Below, one piece after another: positions 1 through 11,937 of a DNA stretch of 64,000 nt. Each line of letters begins with the position of its first letter. Position 1 is the first letter of the stretch. The position numbers and the translations under genes are program-made. A model generated the notes under the pieces. It ran no database searches, was not told the DNA's origin, and saw nothing but the letters and a program-made list of their open reading frames with translations. The DNA lies in NCBI RefSeq assembly GCF_021442325.1, contig NZ_CP087879.1, positions 1 to 64,000 of the forward strand, in the 5' to 3' direction. This DNA is from Agromyces marinus. GTDB taxonomy: Bacteria > Actinomycetota > Actinomycetes > Actinomycetales > Microbacteriaceae.

Positions 1-999
1 GTGATCGGCCAGTCGAACCGCTTCGCCCACGCCGCGGCCGTCGCGGTGGCCGAGGCGCCGGCGAAGGCCTACAACCCGCTGTTCATCTACGGCGACTCGG
101 GGCTCGGCAAGACCCACCTCCTGCACGCGATCGGCCACTACGCCCAGAGCCTGTACCCCGGCATCCGCGTCCGCTACGTCAGTTCCGAGGAGTTCACGAA
201 CGACTTCATCAACTCGATCGCGAACAACCGGGGATCGCTGTTCCAGCAGCGATACCGCAACATCGACATCCTGCTGATCGACGACATCCAGTTCCTGCAG
301 GGCAAGGCGGAGACGCAGGAGGCGTTCTTCCACACCTTCAACACGCTGCACGACCACAACAAGCAGGTCGTGATCACGAGCGACGTGCCGCCGAAGCACC
401 TGACCGGGTTCGAGGACCGCATGCGGAGCCGCTTCGAGTGGGGCCTCATCACCGACGTGCAGGCGCCCGACCTCGAGACGCGCATCGCGATCCTCCGCAA
501 GAAGGCGCAGAACGAGCAGCTGCAGGTGCCCGACGACATCCTGGAGTACATGGCGTCGAAGGTCTCGAGCAACATCCGCGAACTCGAGGGGACCCTCATC
601 CGGGTGACCGCGTTCGCGAGCCTGAACCGCACCCCGGTCGACATGCCCCTCGTGCAGACGGTCCTGAAGGACCTCATCACCGACGACACCGACAACGTCG
701 TCGCGCCGGTCGACATCATCACGGCGACGGCCGACTACTTCAAGCTCACGGTCGACGACCTCTACGGTTCGAGTCGTTCGCAGGCCGTCGCGACCGCGCG
801 TCAGATCGCGATGTACCTCTGCCGCGAGCTGACGAGCCTGAGCCTGCCCAAGATCGGCCAGCTCTTCGGCAATCGCGATCACACCACCGTGATGTACGCG
901 AACAAGAAGATCTCGCAGCTCATGAAGGAGCGACGTTCGATCTACAACCAGGTCACCGAGCTGACGGCTCGGATCAAGCAGCAGGCGCGGTACCGGTAG
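1..999 (+). CDS. dnaA: Chromosomal replication initiator DnaA (5' truncated by window)
   Basis: DnaA binds DnaA boxes at oriC and melts the origin when bound to ATP. The 332 visible residues cover the AAA+ domain III and the DNA-binding domain IV. A Walker A motif GDSGLGKTH lies near residues 32-40, a Walker [10 protein letters not shown] near 91-99, and the C-terminal DnaA signature around DHTTVMYA near 295-302 recognises the box. Domains I and II (roughly the first 130-150 residues of a typical actinobacterial DnaA) lie before base 1, so the gtg at base 1 is an internal Val codon and not the start. The gene is followed directly by the DnaA-box-rich oriC and dnaN, the standard order. Confidence 0.97.
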   Translation: MIGQSNRFAHAAAVAVAEAPAKAYNPLFIYGDSGLGKTHLLHAIGHYAQSLYPGIRVRYVSSEEFTNDFINSIANNRGSLFQQRYRNIDILLIDDIQFLQGKAETQEAFFHTFNTLHDHNKQVVITSDVPPKHLTGFEDRMRSRFEWGLITDVQAPDLETRIAILRKKAQNEQLQVPDDILEYMASKVSSNIRELEGTLIRVTAFASLNRTPVDMPLVQTVLKDLITDDTDNVVAPVDIITATADYFKLTVDDLYGSSRSQAVATARQIAMYLCRELTSLSLPKIGQLFGNRDHTTVMYANKKISQLMKERRSIYNQVTELTARIKQQARYR

Positions 1000-1412
1000 G
1001 CGCCGAACCGCTTCCTGAGAGCGGGCTGCGTCGATTCCACACAGGTGTGGACAATCTGTGGATTGTTAACGAGCAACTCCGACAGGCGTGTTGAGACGAC
1101 GCGTCGGCCTGTGCACAACGCCGAACGGCGTACATCGTCGACGGATGCCGCAGGGCCAGCGTCTCCACACACCGTGCACAGCCTCGGACCGTCGGCTTCG
1201 GCGGGAATGCGCGGATCTCGATCAGCCGTCCACAGTTTCCACACCGGTTAACACTGTTAAGAGTTAATGATCTCTTCATGGCGTTCGACAACCTCGGACG
1301 AGCCGGGCCGAACCGACCGGCGCGCGGCGCGAATCCCGCAGGATGACCCCCCTGAGCGAGAGGGCATCCGGATAGCATGGGAGCCGTCCAGCACCTCCAC
1401 GACGGGAGAACC
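1000..1412. other. oriC: Origin of replication oriC between dnaA and dnaN
   Basis: This 413-bp gene-free gap holds several sequences close to the DnaA box TTATCCACA. The clearest are TGTGGACAA at 1046-1054 (one mismatch to the reverse box), TGTGGATTG at 1057-1065, TGTGCACAA at 1110-1118, CCGTCCACA at 1226-1234 and GTTTCCACA at 1235-1243. An AT-rich stretch at about 1247-1272 (GTTAACACTGTTAAGAGTTA) is the best candidate for the unwinding element. The location between dnaA and dnaN is the usual actinobacterial oriC site. No perfect box is visible here, in contrast to the second cluster near 20.3 kb. Confidence 0.85.
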
Positions 1413-2567
1413 GTGAAGTTCCAGGTCAATCGCGACGTCTTCAGTGAGGCCGTGTCGTTCGCCGTCAAGCTCCTCCCGCAGCGCACGACGCTGCCGATCC
1501 TGTCGGGTGTGCTGATCCAGGCCGAGGGCGACGGTCTCGTCCTCTCGTCCTTCGACTACGAGGTGTCCTCGCGCACCGAGATCCAGGCCGACGTCGAAGA
1601 ACCGGGCACGGTCCTCGTCTCGGGCCGGCTCCTCGCCGAGATCGCCGGGCGGCTGCCGAACGCGCCGGTGCGCATCTCCACCGAGGAGTCGCGGATCTCC
1701 GTCGCGTGCGGTTCCGCGACGTTCACCCTGCTCTCGATGCCGGTTGAGGAATATCCCTCGATCCCCGAGATCGGCGAGCAGACCGGCGTGGTCCCGGCCG
1801 AGGAGTTCGCCTCGGCCGTCGCACAGGTCGCCGTCGCCGCGTCGCGCGATGACGTGACCCCCGTGATCACCGGCGTCCAGCTCGAGGTGAGGGAGACCAA
1901 CCTGAGCCTCGTGGCGACCGACCGCTACCGCGTCGCGATCCGAGAGATCGAATGGGATGGCGGCGGTGTCGCCTCTGGCGACGACCAGACCTCGACGGCG
2001 CTCGTTCCCGCGCGCACCCTCCAGGAGGTCGGCAAGACCTTCGGACACTCGGGCACGATCTCGGTGTCGATCACGAGTCGTGACGATCGCGAGCTCATCG
2101 CCTTCTCCGCGGACCGCAAGACCGTCACGAGCCTGCTCATCAAAGGCAACTTCCCGCCCGTGCGCAGGCTGTTCCCCGAGACCGTCGAGAACTACGCGGT
2201 CATGAACACGGCCGACCTCATCGAGGCCACGCGCCGCGTCGCGCTCGTGCTCGAGCGTGAGGCCGCACTCCGCTACTCGTTCACGCCGGACGGACTGACC
2301 CTCGAGGCGATCGGCAGCGAGCAGGCCCAGGCATCCGAGTCGATCGATGCGATCCTCACGGGCGACGCGACCGTGGTGTCGCTCAAGCCGCAGTTCCTGC
2401 TCGACGGCCTCCAGGCCGTGCCGAGCGAGTACGTCCGCATCTCGTTCACGAAGACCGAGAACCCCAACAAGCCCGGTCCGGTGCTCATCACGAGCCAGAC
2501 CTCGCGTGAGCAGGCCGGCGCCGACAGCTACCGCTACCTGCTGCAGCCGAACCTCCTGCTCCGCTGA
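1413..2567 (+). CDS. dnaN: DNA polymerase III beta sliding clamp
   Basis: The beta clamp is a homodimeric ring that tethers the replicative polymerase to DNA. The 384-residue product begins MKFQVNRDVFSEAV and shows three successive clamp subdomains with the family pattern LPILSGVLIQAE near residues 27-38. The length is normal. I chose GTG at 1413 because it gives the conserved MKF start; the longer in-frame reading from 1377 adds a non-conserved extension. It sits between oriC and recF and is probably transcribed with the replication genes downstream. Confidence 0.97.
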   Translation: MKFQVNRDVFSEAVSFAVKLLPQRTTLPILSGVLIQAEGDGLVLSSFDYEVSSRTEIQADVEEPGTVLVSGRLLAEIAGRLPNAPVRISTEESRISVACGSATFTLLSMPVEEYPSIPEIGEQTGVVPAEEFASAVAQVAVAASRDDVTPVITGVQLEVRETNLSLVATDRYRVAIREIEWDGGGVASGDDQTSTALVPARTLQEVGKTFGHSGTISVSITSRDDRELIAFSADRKTVTSLLIKGNFPPVRRLFPETVENYAVMNTADLIEATRRVALVLEREAALRYSFTPDGLTLEAIGSEQAQASESIDAILTGDATVVSLKPQFLLDGLQAVPSEYVRISFTKTENPNKPGPVLITSQTSREQAGADSYRYLLQPNLLLR

Positions 2568-2638
2568 CGGCCGCGGCCGAGCACCGCGGTGTCGGTGCGG
2601 CCGGATAGCGTGGGGGTTCGCAAGAAGGGAGCCGCACC

Positions 2639-3892
2639 GTGCACGTCGCCAGGCTCTCGCTCACCGACTTCCGGAACTACCGCTCGGCCGACCTCGCCTT
2701 CGAGCCGGGTGCGACCGTCATCGTCGGCCGCAACGGGCAGGGCAAGACGAACCTCGTCGAGGCCATCGGCTATCTCTCGACGCTCGCCTCGCATCGGGTC
2801 TCGAGCGACCAGGCGCTGATCCGCGCAGGTGAAGACGCGGCGATCGTGCGCGCGATGCTCGCCTCGGGCGGCCGAGAGGTCCTGCTCGAGCTGCAGCTCA
2901 ATCGCAAGGGTGCGAACCGCGCCAAGGTCAATCGGGGGCAGAGCAGGCCCCGAGACCTGCCCAGGTATGCCCACACGGTGCTGTTCGCGCCGGAGGATCT
3001 CGCGATCGTCCGGGGTGAACCGTCCGTCCGTCGCCGAATGCTCGACGGACTGCTCGTGCAGCGGATGCCGCGGCTGGCCGGCGTCATGGCCGACTACGAC
3101 CGGGTGCTCAAGCAACGCAACTCGCTCCTGAAGAGCGCGCGCGCACGCGGACTCGCCGCGGGGCAGTTGACGACGCTCGACATCTGGGACGAACGCCTCG
3201 TCGCCCTCGGAGCCGAGCTCATCGATCGACGCAGCGAACTCGTCGGGCAGTTGCGCGAACCGCTCGCCGAGGCCTACCGCTCCATCGTCGACGCCGATCA
3301 TCGACCCGAGCTGCAACCGGTGCTGTCGATCGACGGCGCCGATCCCGACGACGAGACGGATGCCGCCGGCACGGCCGCCGAGGGCCGCGCCGCATCCGGG
3401 GCCGCGGGGAACGTTCCGACGGCCGAACGCTTCGCCGCAGCCCTCGCAGCGCTTCGCCGCCGCGAGCTCGAGCGGGGCGTCACGCTGGCCGGGCCGCACC
3501 GCGACGACGTGCTGCTGCTGCTGAACGGGCTGCCCGCGAAGGGGTATGCGAGCCACGGCGAGTCGTGGTCGTTCGCACTCGCGCTGCGCCTGGCGTCCGC
3601 CGAACTGCTTCGCGGGGATTCGAGCACCGGCGACCCGGTCCTGGTCCTCGACGACGTCTTCGCCGAACTCGACCGCCTCCGTCGCGAGCGTCTCGCGGCC
3701 GCGGTCGGCGGCTACGAGCAGGTGCTCATCACGGCCGCGGTGCTGGAGGACGTCCCGGCGCCGCTCGCCGAACGCGTCGTGCACATCTCCGCGGGAAGCG
3801 TCGTCGACGCTCCTGCGGCGAACGCGGCCGCGCTGCCGTCGAACGACCGGGAATCCGGCGAACCCCTCCCGTCCGAGGCATCCGGTGTCTGA
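2639..3892 (+). CDS. recF: DNA replication and repair protein RecF
   Basis: RecF is an SMC-like ATPase that loads the recombination mediator at single-strand gaps. The 417-residue protein starts MHVARLSLTDFRNYRSADL, with Walker A GRNGQGKTN near residues 31-39 and the ABC-type Walker B/D-loop VLVLDDVFAELD near 338-349. A low-complexity Ala/Gly segment near 240-265 is typical of high-GC actinobacteria. It starts with GTG, lies 71 bp after dnaN, and its end overlaps the next gene by 8 bp, indicating translational coupling. Confidence 0.96.
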   Translation: MHVARLSLTDFRNYRSADLAFEPGATVIVGRNGQGKTNLVEAIGYLSTLASHRVSSDQALIRAGEDAAIVRAMLASGGREVLLELQLNRKGANRAKVNRGQSRPRDLPRYAHTVLFAPEDLAIVRGEPSVRRRMLDGLLVQRMPRLAGVMADYDRVLKQRNSLLKSARARGLAAGQLTTLDIWDERLVALGAELIDRRSELVGQLREPLAEAYRSIVDADHRPELQPVLSIDGADPDDETDAAGTAAEGRAASGAAGNVPTAERFAAALAALRRRELERGVTLAGPHRDDVLLLLNGLPAKGYASHGESWSFALALRLASAELLRGDSSTGDPVLVLDDVFAELDRLRRERLAAAVGGYEQVLITAAVLEDVPAPLAERVVHISAGSVVDAPAANAAALPSNDRESGEPLPSEASGV

Positions 3893-4364
3893 GGCGGCGC
3901 GCACCTACCGGCACTTCCGCGAGATCTTCGGCGGTGAGCCCCGGATCCGTCCGGGTCGGGCGCGCACGAGGCTCCGCGACCCCGAGGGCAGCGAGCCGTT
4001 CGCTCCCGGCCGGGATCCGAAGCCGCTGGGTTCGGCGATCGACGCGCTGACCGCGCAGCTGGGGTGGACCGGGCCGCTCTCGCAGCAGGACCTGCTCACG
4101 GCGTGGCCTGAGATCGCCGGTGAGGAGATCGCCAAGCACTCCGAGCCGATCGCGATCGAGGGCGGTGTGCTGCAGGTGCGATGCGAGTCCACGGCCTGGG
4201 CGACGCAACTGCGGCTGCTCCGCGATGAGCTGCTCCGCGCCATCCTCGAACGGCACCCGTCGGCGGGGGTCGACACCATCCGCTTCCAGGGCCCGGACGC
4301 CCCCACCTGGAAAAGGGGTCCGAGATCGGTTCCAGGGCGCGGTCCGCGCGACACCTACGGTTGA
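3885..4364 (+). CDS. DciA-like DUF721 protein, probable helicase-loading factor
   Basis: DUF721/DciA proteins act as the ancestral loader or operator of replicative helicase DnaB in bacteria without DnaC or DnaI. The 159-residue product has the family core at its C-terminal half: PLSQQDLLTAWPEIAGEEIA, followed by the motif LQVRCESTAWATQLRLL. The N-terminal part is basic and probably disordered. I chose the GTG at 3885, which overlaps the recF stop by 8 bp; the same frame runs open upstream inside recF but that part is a shadow. The position between recF and gyrB is the conserved actinobacterial location. Confidence 0.88.
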   Translation: MSEAARTYRHFREIFGGEPRIRPGRARTRLRDPEGSEPFAPGRDPKPLGSAIDALTAQLGWTGPLSQQDLLTAWPEIAGEEIAKHSEPIAIEGGVLQVRCESTAWATQLRLLRDELLRAILERHPSAGVDTIRFQGPDAPTWKRGPRSVPGRGPRDTYG

Positions 4365-6503
<2,139 letters not shown>

Positions 6504-6567
6504 TCTCGATGGGCGTCGCCGAATGCGACGCTCCTCGATCACCGGACGCGAGCGACGATGAGAGAAC

Positions 6568-9165
6568 ATGACTGACGAGAACATGACCGAGCCGAACGGC
6601 GATCCCGGCATCCACGGGAAGATCGACCAGGTCGACCTGAACCTGGAGATGCAGCGCTCCTACCTCGACTACGCGATGAGCGTGATCATCGGCCGTGCGC
6701 TACCGGATGTCCGCGACGGGCTGAAGCCCGTGCACCGCCGCGTGATCTACACGATGTACGACGGCGGGTACCGGCCGGACCGCGCGTTCTCGAAGTGCAC
6801 CCGCGTCATCGGCGACGTCATGGGTCAGTTCCACCCCCACGGCGACTCGTCGGTGTACGACGCGCTCGTCCGCCTCGTGCAGCCGTGGTCGATGCGCAAC
6901 CCGCTCGCGCTCGGGCAGGGCAACTTCGGTTCGCCCGGCAACGACGGGGCCGCGGCCCACCGGTACACCGAGACCAAGATGGCCCCGCTTGCCATGGAGA
7001 TGGTCCGGGACATCGAGGAAGAGACCGTCGACTTCCAGGACAACTACGACGGCCGCACGCAGGAACCGACCGTGCTTCCGGCGAGGTTCCCGAACCTCCT
7101 GGTCAACGGTTCGGTCGGCATCGCGGTCGGCATGGCCACGAACATCCCGCCGCACAACCTCCGCGAGGTCGCGGACGGAGCGCTCTGGGCGCTCGAGCAC
7201 CCCGAGGCATCCCGCGAGGAACTCCAGGAAGCGCTGCTGCACCGCATCAAGGGCCCGGACTTCCCGACCGGGGCGCAGGTGCTCGGCGTCAAGGGGATCC
7301 ACGACGCGTACCGCACCGGCCGCGGCTCGATCACGATGCGCGCGGTCGTCAACGTCGAGGAGATCCAGGGCCGCGCGTCGCTCGTGGTCACCGAGCTGCC
7401 GTACCAGGTGAACCCCGACAACCTGGCGATCAAGATCGCCGACCTGGTCAAGGACGGCAAGCTCGCCGGCATCGCCGACATCCGGGACGAGTCATCCGCT
7501 CGCACCGGCCAGCGTCTGGTCATCGTCCTCAAGCGCGACGCCGTCGCCAAGGTCGTCCTGAACAACCTGTACAAGCACACGCAGCTGCAGGAGAACTTCG
7601 GCGCGAACATGCTCGCGATCGTCGACGGCGTGCCGCGGACGCTCTCGATCGACGGGTTCATCGCGCACTGGGTCGACCACCAGGTCGAGGTCATCGTGCG
7701 CCGCACGCAGTACCGGCTGCGCAAGGCCGAGGAGCGGATGCACATCCTGCGCGGCTACCTCAAGGCGCTCGACGCGCTCGACGAGGTCATCGCGCTGATC
7801 CGCCGATCGGCGACCGCGGAGGACGCGCGCGACGGACTGATGACGCTCCTCGAGATCGACGAACTCCAGGCGCGCGCCATCCTCGAACTGCAGTTGCGCC
7901 GCCTTGCGGCGCTCGAGCGGCAGAAGATCATGGACGAGGCCGCGAAGCTCGAGCGCGAGATCGCCGACTACGAGGACATCCTCGCCACGCCCGGCCGCCA
8001 GCGGCAGATCATCGCCGACGAGCTCCGCGAGATCGTCGAGAAGTTCGGCGACGAGCGCCGCACCCACATCATGCCGGGCTTCGACGGCGATATGTCAGTG
8101 GAGGACCTGATCCCGGAAGAGGAGATGGTCATCACCGTCACCCGCGGCGGGTACGTCAAGCGCACTCGCAGCGACAACTACCGGTCGCAGCACCGTGGCG
8201 GGAAGGGCGTGAAGGGCGCGCAGCTCCGAGCGGATGACGTCGTCGACCACTTCTTCGTGACGACGACGCATCACTGGCTGCTCTTCTTCACCAACATGGG
8301 CCGGGTCTACCGTGCGAAGGCGTACGAGATCCAGGAGGCCGGCCGCGACGCGAAGGGCCAGCATGTCGCGAACCTGCTCGAGATGCAGCCCGACGAGCAG
8401 ATCGCCGAGATCCTCGACATCCGCGACTACGAGGTCGCGAAGTACCTCGTGCTCGCGACCCGTGACGGCCTGGTCAAGAAGACCGAACTGACCGCGTACG
8501 ACACGAACCGGTCGCGCGGCGTCATCGCCATCAACCTCCGCGAGGGCGACGAGCTCGTCTCGGCGATGCTCGTCGACGAGCACGACGAGGTCCTGCTGGT
8601 GTCCAGGAAGGGCATGTCGCTGCGGTTCGAGGCGACCGACGAGGCGCTGCGCCCGATGGGCCGGTCCACGTCGGGCGTGAAGGGCATGAGCTTCCGTTCG
8701 GGCGACGAACTGCTCGCGGCATCCGTCGTGCCCCACTCGAACGGCGACGACGACGATGCGGCCGGACCGGTCGACGGGAGCGGCCAGAAGCACAGCGCGA
8801 CGAACACCTATGTCTTCGTGGTCACCGAGGGCGGTTACGCGAAGCGGACCCGCATCGAGGAGTACCGCAAGCAGCAGCGTGGCGGACTCGGCATCAAGGT
8901 GGCCAAGCTGAGCGACGATCGAGGCGACCTGGCCGGCGCGCTGACGGTCGCCCGTGAAGACGAGGTGCTCGTGGTTCTTGCCAGCGGCAAGGTGGTACGC
9001 TCTGACGTCGCCGAGGTCCCCGCCAAGGGCAGGGACACGATGGGCGTCGTGTTCGCGAAGTTCGTCGCGGACGATCGGATCATCGCGATCGCGAGGAATT
9101 CCGAGCGGAACCTCGTGGACGAGGCCGCGGAAGCGGATGCGGCGGAGACCGCGGGAGAGGAGTGA
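6568..9165 (+). CDS. gyrA: DNA gyrase subunit A
   Basis: GyrA carries out DNA breakage and religation within the A2B2 gyrase. The 865-residue product has the catalytic tyrosine at about residue 133 in [10 protein letters not shown], the quinolone-region sequence [10 protein letters not shown] just before it, the coiled-coil tower, and six beta-pinwheel blades in the C-terminal half (repeats such as [21 protein letters not shown] and [21 protein letters not shown]). The acidic C-terminal tail is usual. The stop overlaps the GTG-rich start region of the next gene. Confidence 0.98.
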   Translation: MTDENMTEPNGDPGIHGKIDQVDLNLEMQRSYLDYAMSVIIGRALPDVRDGLKPVHRRVIYTMYDGGYRPDRAFSKCTRVIGDVMGQFHPHGDSSVYDALVRLVQPWSMRNPLALGQGNFGSPGNDGAAAHRYTETKMAPLAMEMVRDIEEETVDFQDNYDGRTQEPTVLPARFPNLLVNGSVGIAVGMATNIPPHNLREVADGALWALEHPEASREELQEALLHRIKGPDFPTGAQVLGVKGIHDAYRTGRGSITMRAVVNVEEIQGRASLVVTELPYQVNPDNLAIKIADLVKDGKLAGIADIRDESSARTGQRLVIVLKRDAVAKVVLNNLYKHTQLQENFGANMLAIVDGVPRTLSIDGFIAHWVDHQVEVIVRRTQYRLRKAEERMHILRGYLKALDALDEVIALIRRSATAEDARDGLMTLLEIDELQARAILELQLRRLAALERQKIMDEAAKLEREIADYEDILATPGRQRQIIADELREIVEKFGDERRTHIMPGFDGDMSVEDLIPEEEMVITVTRGGYVKRTRSDNYRSQHRGGKGVKGAQLRADDVVDHFFVTTTHHWLLFFTNMGRVYRAKAYEIQEAGRDAKGQHVANLLEMQPDEQIAEILDIRDYEVAKYLVLATRDGLVKKTELTAYDTNRSRGVIAINLREGDELVSAMLVDEHDEVLLVSRKGMSLRFEATDEALRPMGRSTSGVKGMSFRSGDELLAASVVPHSNGDDDDAAGPVDGSGQKHSATNTYVFVVTEGGYAKRTRIEEYRKQQRGGLGIKVAKLSDDRGDLAGALTVAREDEVLVVLASGKVVRSDVAEVPAKGRDTMGVVFAKFVADDRIIAIARNSERNLVDEAAEADAAETAGEE

Positions 9166-9170
9166 GCGCG

Positions 9171-9575
9171 ATGAGCAGCGTCGCTGAGAAACTGGCCGGC
9201 AAGTCGAACCGGAAGCCGCCGGCGAAGCAGGTTCGCCTGCGCCTGGTCTACATCGATTTCTGGTCGGCGGTGAAGCTGTCGTTCCTGGTGGCCGTGTGTC
9301 TCGCGGTCGTGAACATCGTGGCGTCGTTCCTGATCTTCACGATCGTGCAGTCGACGGGCCTGTTCGAGAACCTGAACAGCCTCGTCCAGGATGTCGCGGG
9401 AACCGGGACCGACCTGCGGTCGATCCTCTCCATCGGCAACGTCATGGGCTTCGCGGTCGTCTCGTCGCTGCTGAACCTCGTCGTCACGACCGCGCTCGGC
9501 GCCGTCGTCGCGGTGCTGTACAACCTCAGCGTGAAGATCACGGGCGGCATCCTCGTCGGTTTCACCAACAACTGA
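9171..9575 (+). CDS. DUF3566 membrane protein downstream of gyrA
   Basis: A 134-residue integral membrane protein with a basic cytoplasmic N-terminus (KSNRKPPAKQVRLRL) and two long hydrophobic segments near residues 22-50 and 85-120. It matches my recollection of the DUF3566 family, almost always encoded right after gyrA in actinobacteria; no biochemical role is established. ATG at 9171 is preferred because GGAGAGGAG at 9154-9162 gives well-placed Shine-Dalgarno spacing; a GTG at 9162 that overlaps the gyrA stop is the alternative. Confidence 0.85.
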   Translation: MSSVAEKLAGKSNRKPPAKQVRLRLVYIDFWSAVKLSFLVAVCLAVVNIVASFLIFTIVQSTGLFENLNSLVQDVAGTGTDLRSILSIGNVMGFAVVSSLLNLVVTTALGAVVAVLYNLSVKITGGILVGFTNN

Positions 9576-9640
9576 CGCGGTCCTCGGCTCGATTCGGAGA
9601 TTCGCAACCCTTCGGGTAGTCTTTCCTTCGGCCGAAAAAC

Positions 9641-9714
9641 GGGGCTATAGCTCAGGCGGTTAGAGCGCTTCGCTGATAACGAAGAGGTCCCAGGTTCAAG
9701 TCCTGGTAGCCCCA
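9641..9714 (+). tRNA. tRNA-Ile (GAT anticodon)
   Basis: The 74-nt sequence folds as a cloverleaf: acceptor GGGGCTA pairs with TAGCCCC, the anticodon loop CTGATAA carries GAT, and the T-arm has GGTTCAAGTCC. The discriminator is A and CCA is not encoded. It lies 41 bp before tRNA-Ala, the common actinobacterial pair after gyrA. Confidence 0.97.
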
Positions 9715-9755
9715 CTCCGATAACTCCACACCCGGGTGCCGGCCGGCACCCGCAC

Positions 9756-9828
9756 GGGGCCTTAGCTCAGTTGGTAGAGCGCCTGCTTTGCAAGCAGGAT
9801 GTCAGGAGTTCGAATCTCCTAGGCTCCA
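9756..9828 (+). tRNA. tRNA-Ala (TGC anticodon), integration target of the island
   Basis: The 73-nt cloverleaf has acceptor GGGGCCT pairing with AGGCTCC (one G-T pair), anticodon TGC in the loop TTTGCAA, and a standard T-arm GAGTTCGAATCTC. CCA is not encoded. The 3' half of this gene is repeated exactly at 16642-16689, so the present 3' half was probably supplied by the island and restores a functional tRNA. Confidence 0.97.
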
Positions 9829-9831
9829 CTC
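9784..9831. repeat. Left attachment-site repeat (attL) in tRNA-Ala
   Basis: An exact 48-bp direct repeat, from TGCTTTGCAAGCAGG to GGCTCCACTC, that also occurs at 16642-16689. It begins in the anticodon stem-loop of tRNA-Ala and runs three bases past its 3' end, the usual core of tyrosine-integrase attachment sites. Confidence 0.9.
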
Positions 9832-9841
9832 CACATCAGAA

Positions 9842-9880
9842 CCCCGGAATCACGCGTAGCCCACGAGATTCCGGGGTTTT
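9842..9880 (+). terminator. Rho-independent terminator after tRNA-Ala
   Basis: CCCCGGAATC (9842-9851) and GATTCCGGGG (9867-9876) form a 10-bp stem followed by TTTT. Since it lies inside the island, it was probably brought in with the element to terminate the reconstituted tRNA transcript. Confidence 0.8.
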
Positions 9881-10013
9881 CTGGTTCTCAAGCCCGCCTG
9901 GACTGGTAGTGAAACAGTGTGCTCACGGTAGTGTTGCGTGTTGGGCTGGGTGCGCCCTCGCGTGTCGCAGTTCTCCCGGAATCATGCGGCGCGGTTCACG
10001 CCCAGAAACCGGA

Positions 10014-10031
10014 TGCGCCCCAGGTGCGCCC
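10014..10031. repeat. Island-end repeat, left copy
   Basis: TGCGCCCCAGGTGCGCCC, which matches 16585-16602 at 17 of 18 positions in the same orientation. Each copy contains TGCGCC twice. The location just inside both attachment sites suggests integrase arm sites, but this is inference. The rest of 9881-10034 shows no gene. Confidence 0.5.
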
Positions 10032-10034
10032 AAG

Positions 10035-11327
10035 TTACACGAAGATCCCTGTGGGTCGATGGCGTCCGCCGTAGCGATTTCCCAGACGCTCAGCGGCGCG
10101 CTCGAGGGCTGCGTCTGGCACGCCGAGGTGGGCAAGGAACGCGAGCGACAGCAGGACTCGGTTCGCGTCGCGAACGGCGCGAAGGAGCGCACTGTCGGTC
10201 CAGATGCTCCTGGACGGACGAGTGTCGTTGCTTCCGTGTGCGATGCTGTTGCGCGTTTCGATAAACCGGGGCAACCACTCTTCGACGGCCACGCGAGAGT
10301 TCCCGACCGCAGTGTCGCTGACCGTGGCGAGCAGCAGGCGCACCTTGGATCGAAACGTGGTGCGCCTGGTGTCTGCCTTCAGCTGTGCGACGATCTGGCG
10401 CTGGTCGTTGTTCAAGCCGCTGAGCGAATCTAGAGCCGCAATGATGGGCTGTGCGTCCCCATCAGAGAGACGTGGCTGTTCGCCGACGTCGGTACCGGTT
10501 GCGAGTGCTTCGATGGCAGCCGCGCTGAAGAGGACGTCGGCCTCGACGTACCCCGGTTGATACCGAAGCGCAGCTGCTACCTGGGGGATTGGTCGAAGCG
10601 ACTCCCTCGCGGCCCACCATCGGTCGATGACTGTCTGAGCCCATTCCCCAGAGAGTCGCAACTGGTGTTCAATCGGCTGCCTCAAGGGACGGGCGAACGG
10701 CGCGTAACGGTCCCGGCCATGGATTTGCACCGTCCGCCCACCCTCATCAGTTGCCGAGAGGGAGAGGCGTCCCACAGGCATGTCAGCGGCAAAGGTCAGA
10801 AGGTCCTGTAATGCATCGAGATGCGTTTCGAACGCATCGAGCGGGACTGGGACAGGCGATGCGATGGTGACCGAGCCGGGGGCGCTTGGGAATGTCGCGC
10901 TCATCTGGCCGGCGTCCTCGAGCGCGGGAAGAGTGAGTGGGGCACTCATTGAGCGTTGAGCGCCGTCGTCGCATCGGTAGGAGCAGATGGAGTCGAGGTG
11001 TTCAAAGGTTGCGAGTACCTCGGTGTATCTCGGCTGCTCCTCATCAGAACCGACACGTAACTCATCTATGCGGAGCCCCGGTTGACCAGCGAGGATGAAG
11101 ATCCCACCGCGAAGCAAGGCGGCTCTGTTGTCGATGGAGGTCCTTAGCGTGCGCGTCTCAGGCTGTCCTGTCGCGAACGAAAAGCAGCCAGGCGCCTTCA
11201 GAATGAAGCGAACGTCATGTTGGACGATCTCCCCTGCGCCGTCCCTCGCTCCGTAGCCGACCGCCGTGAACTCGATCGATTGCGTTGGCCACTCGTAGGT
11301 CGACGCGTAGAAGGTCACGTGCGTCAC
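10035..11327 (-). CDS. Apea-like HEPN domain protein, putative RNase effector
   Basis: A 430-residue protein without signal peptide or membrane segments. Its C-terminal 150 residues are helical and contain ETRNSIAHG, with the HEPN RNase motif R-x4-H at about R359 and H364. The N-terminal part is beta-rich (FYASTYEWPTQSIEFTAVGYG) and could correspond to the N-terminal domain of ApeA proteins, single-gene phage-defence proteins with a C-terminal HEPN. Start GTG at 11327 overlaps by GTGA the stop (11324-11326) of the frame-restored upstream HEPN gene, so the two are translationally coupled. It is the last gene of the island operon. The Apea-like HEPN assignment is from recall; the RNase activity is predicted only. 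Confidence 0.65.
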   Translation of the reverse strand: MTHVTFYASTYEWPTQSIEFTAVGYGARDGAGEIVQHDVRFILKAPGCFSFATGQPETRTLRTSIDNRAALLRGGIFILAGQPGLRIDELRVGSDEEQPRYTEVLATFEHLDSICSYRCDDGAQRSMSAPLTLPALEDAGQMSATFPSAPGSVTIASPVPVPLDAFETHLDALQDLLTFAADMPVGRLSLSATDEGGRTVQIHGRDRYAPFARPLRQPIEHQLRLSGEWAQTVIDRWWAARESLRPIPQVAAALRYQPGYVEADVLFSAAAIEALATGTDVGEQPRLSDGDAQPIIAALDSLSGLNNDQRQIVAQLKADTRRTTFRSKVRLLLATVSDTAVGNSRVAVEEWLPRFIETRNSIAHGSNDTRPSRSIWTDSALLRAVRDANRVLLSLAFLAHLGVPDAALERAAERLGNRYGGRHRPTGIFV

Positions 11328-11937
11328 GCCCCCACGAGCTGGAGCAACGAGTCGTAGCTGTTGACGACGTCGTAGGTGACTCCGGAGATCGCGGACTTCT
11401 CATTCAGCGACGCGAAGAACTTGCGGTGCTCTGGACAACACTCCGCCCATTGTGCTTGTTCGTGATCGCGGTGAGATGCCACTGCGCGAGCCAGTGGTCG
11501 CCGCCCTCCAGATCGCGGTGGGCAACAACCCGATTCCGGATCTCGGTGAGATTCGACATGTAGTCGCCGTCCGACTTGATGGGCTTCAAAGCATCCTTGA
11601 AAGCCCGCCCGGCCTCGCGATACTCGATACCGATTTTCGGGGGCAACTCATCGATCGCAGCCCAAGAGAGCAGGGCCATGTACTTCTCCCACACCTCGCG
11701 GTCGGTCGGGTAGGAAAGGTCCTGCAGCAAGAGCACCTTCAGCTCGTAGTCGGTGGCGACCACGGTGGCGAATAATTCCAGTGCTCGGCGCTTCGACTCG
11801 TCGGTGAGCGCCGACGAAAGTCCCGCCAAATGCACCATGATCTGCTCGTAATCGGCCCGAGTACGCTCCATGTCGGCGCGAAGTGCGTCAACTCGCCGAG
11901 CGAGCTCGTCCGTCGTCACATCTTCCGCGTCTTTCAC
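11324..11937 (-). pseudogene. HEPN-like protein with apparent frameshift near its 3' end
   Basis: The frame from ATG 11937 runs 177 residues to 11404: a coiled-coil N-terminus (LARRVDALRADMERTRADYEQ), a helical body and EIRNRVVAHRD near residues 132-142, an R-x5-H HEPN-type motif. The last residues (SVVQSTASSSRR) look random. Another frame covering the same end continues with credible protein, PEHRKFFASLNEKSAI then VTYDVVNSYDSLLQLVGA, and stops at 11324-11326, where GTGA overlaps the next start. Span 11324-11937 is 614 nt, one base short of 205 codons, consistent with a single lost base in about 11404-11480. It could be a real mutation or an assembly error. ATGA overlap couples it to the PP2C gene. 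Confidence 0.65.

Noticed and set aside
9771..10433. Plus-strand frame spanning tRNA-Ala into the island, considered as an integrase remnant
   Set aside because: Translation shows no tyrosine-recombinase motifs and part of it is tRNA sequence.
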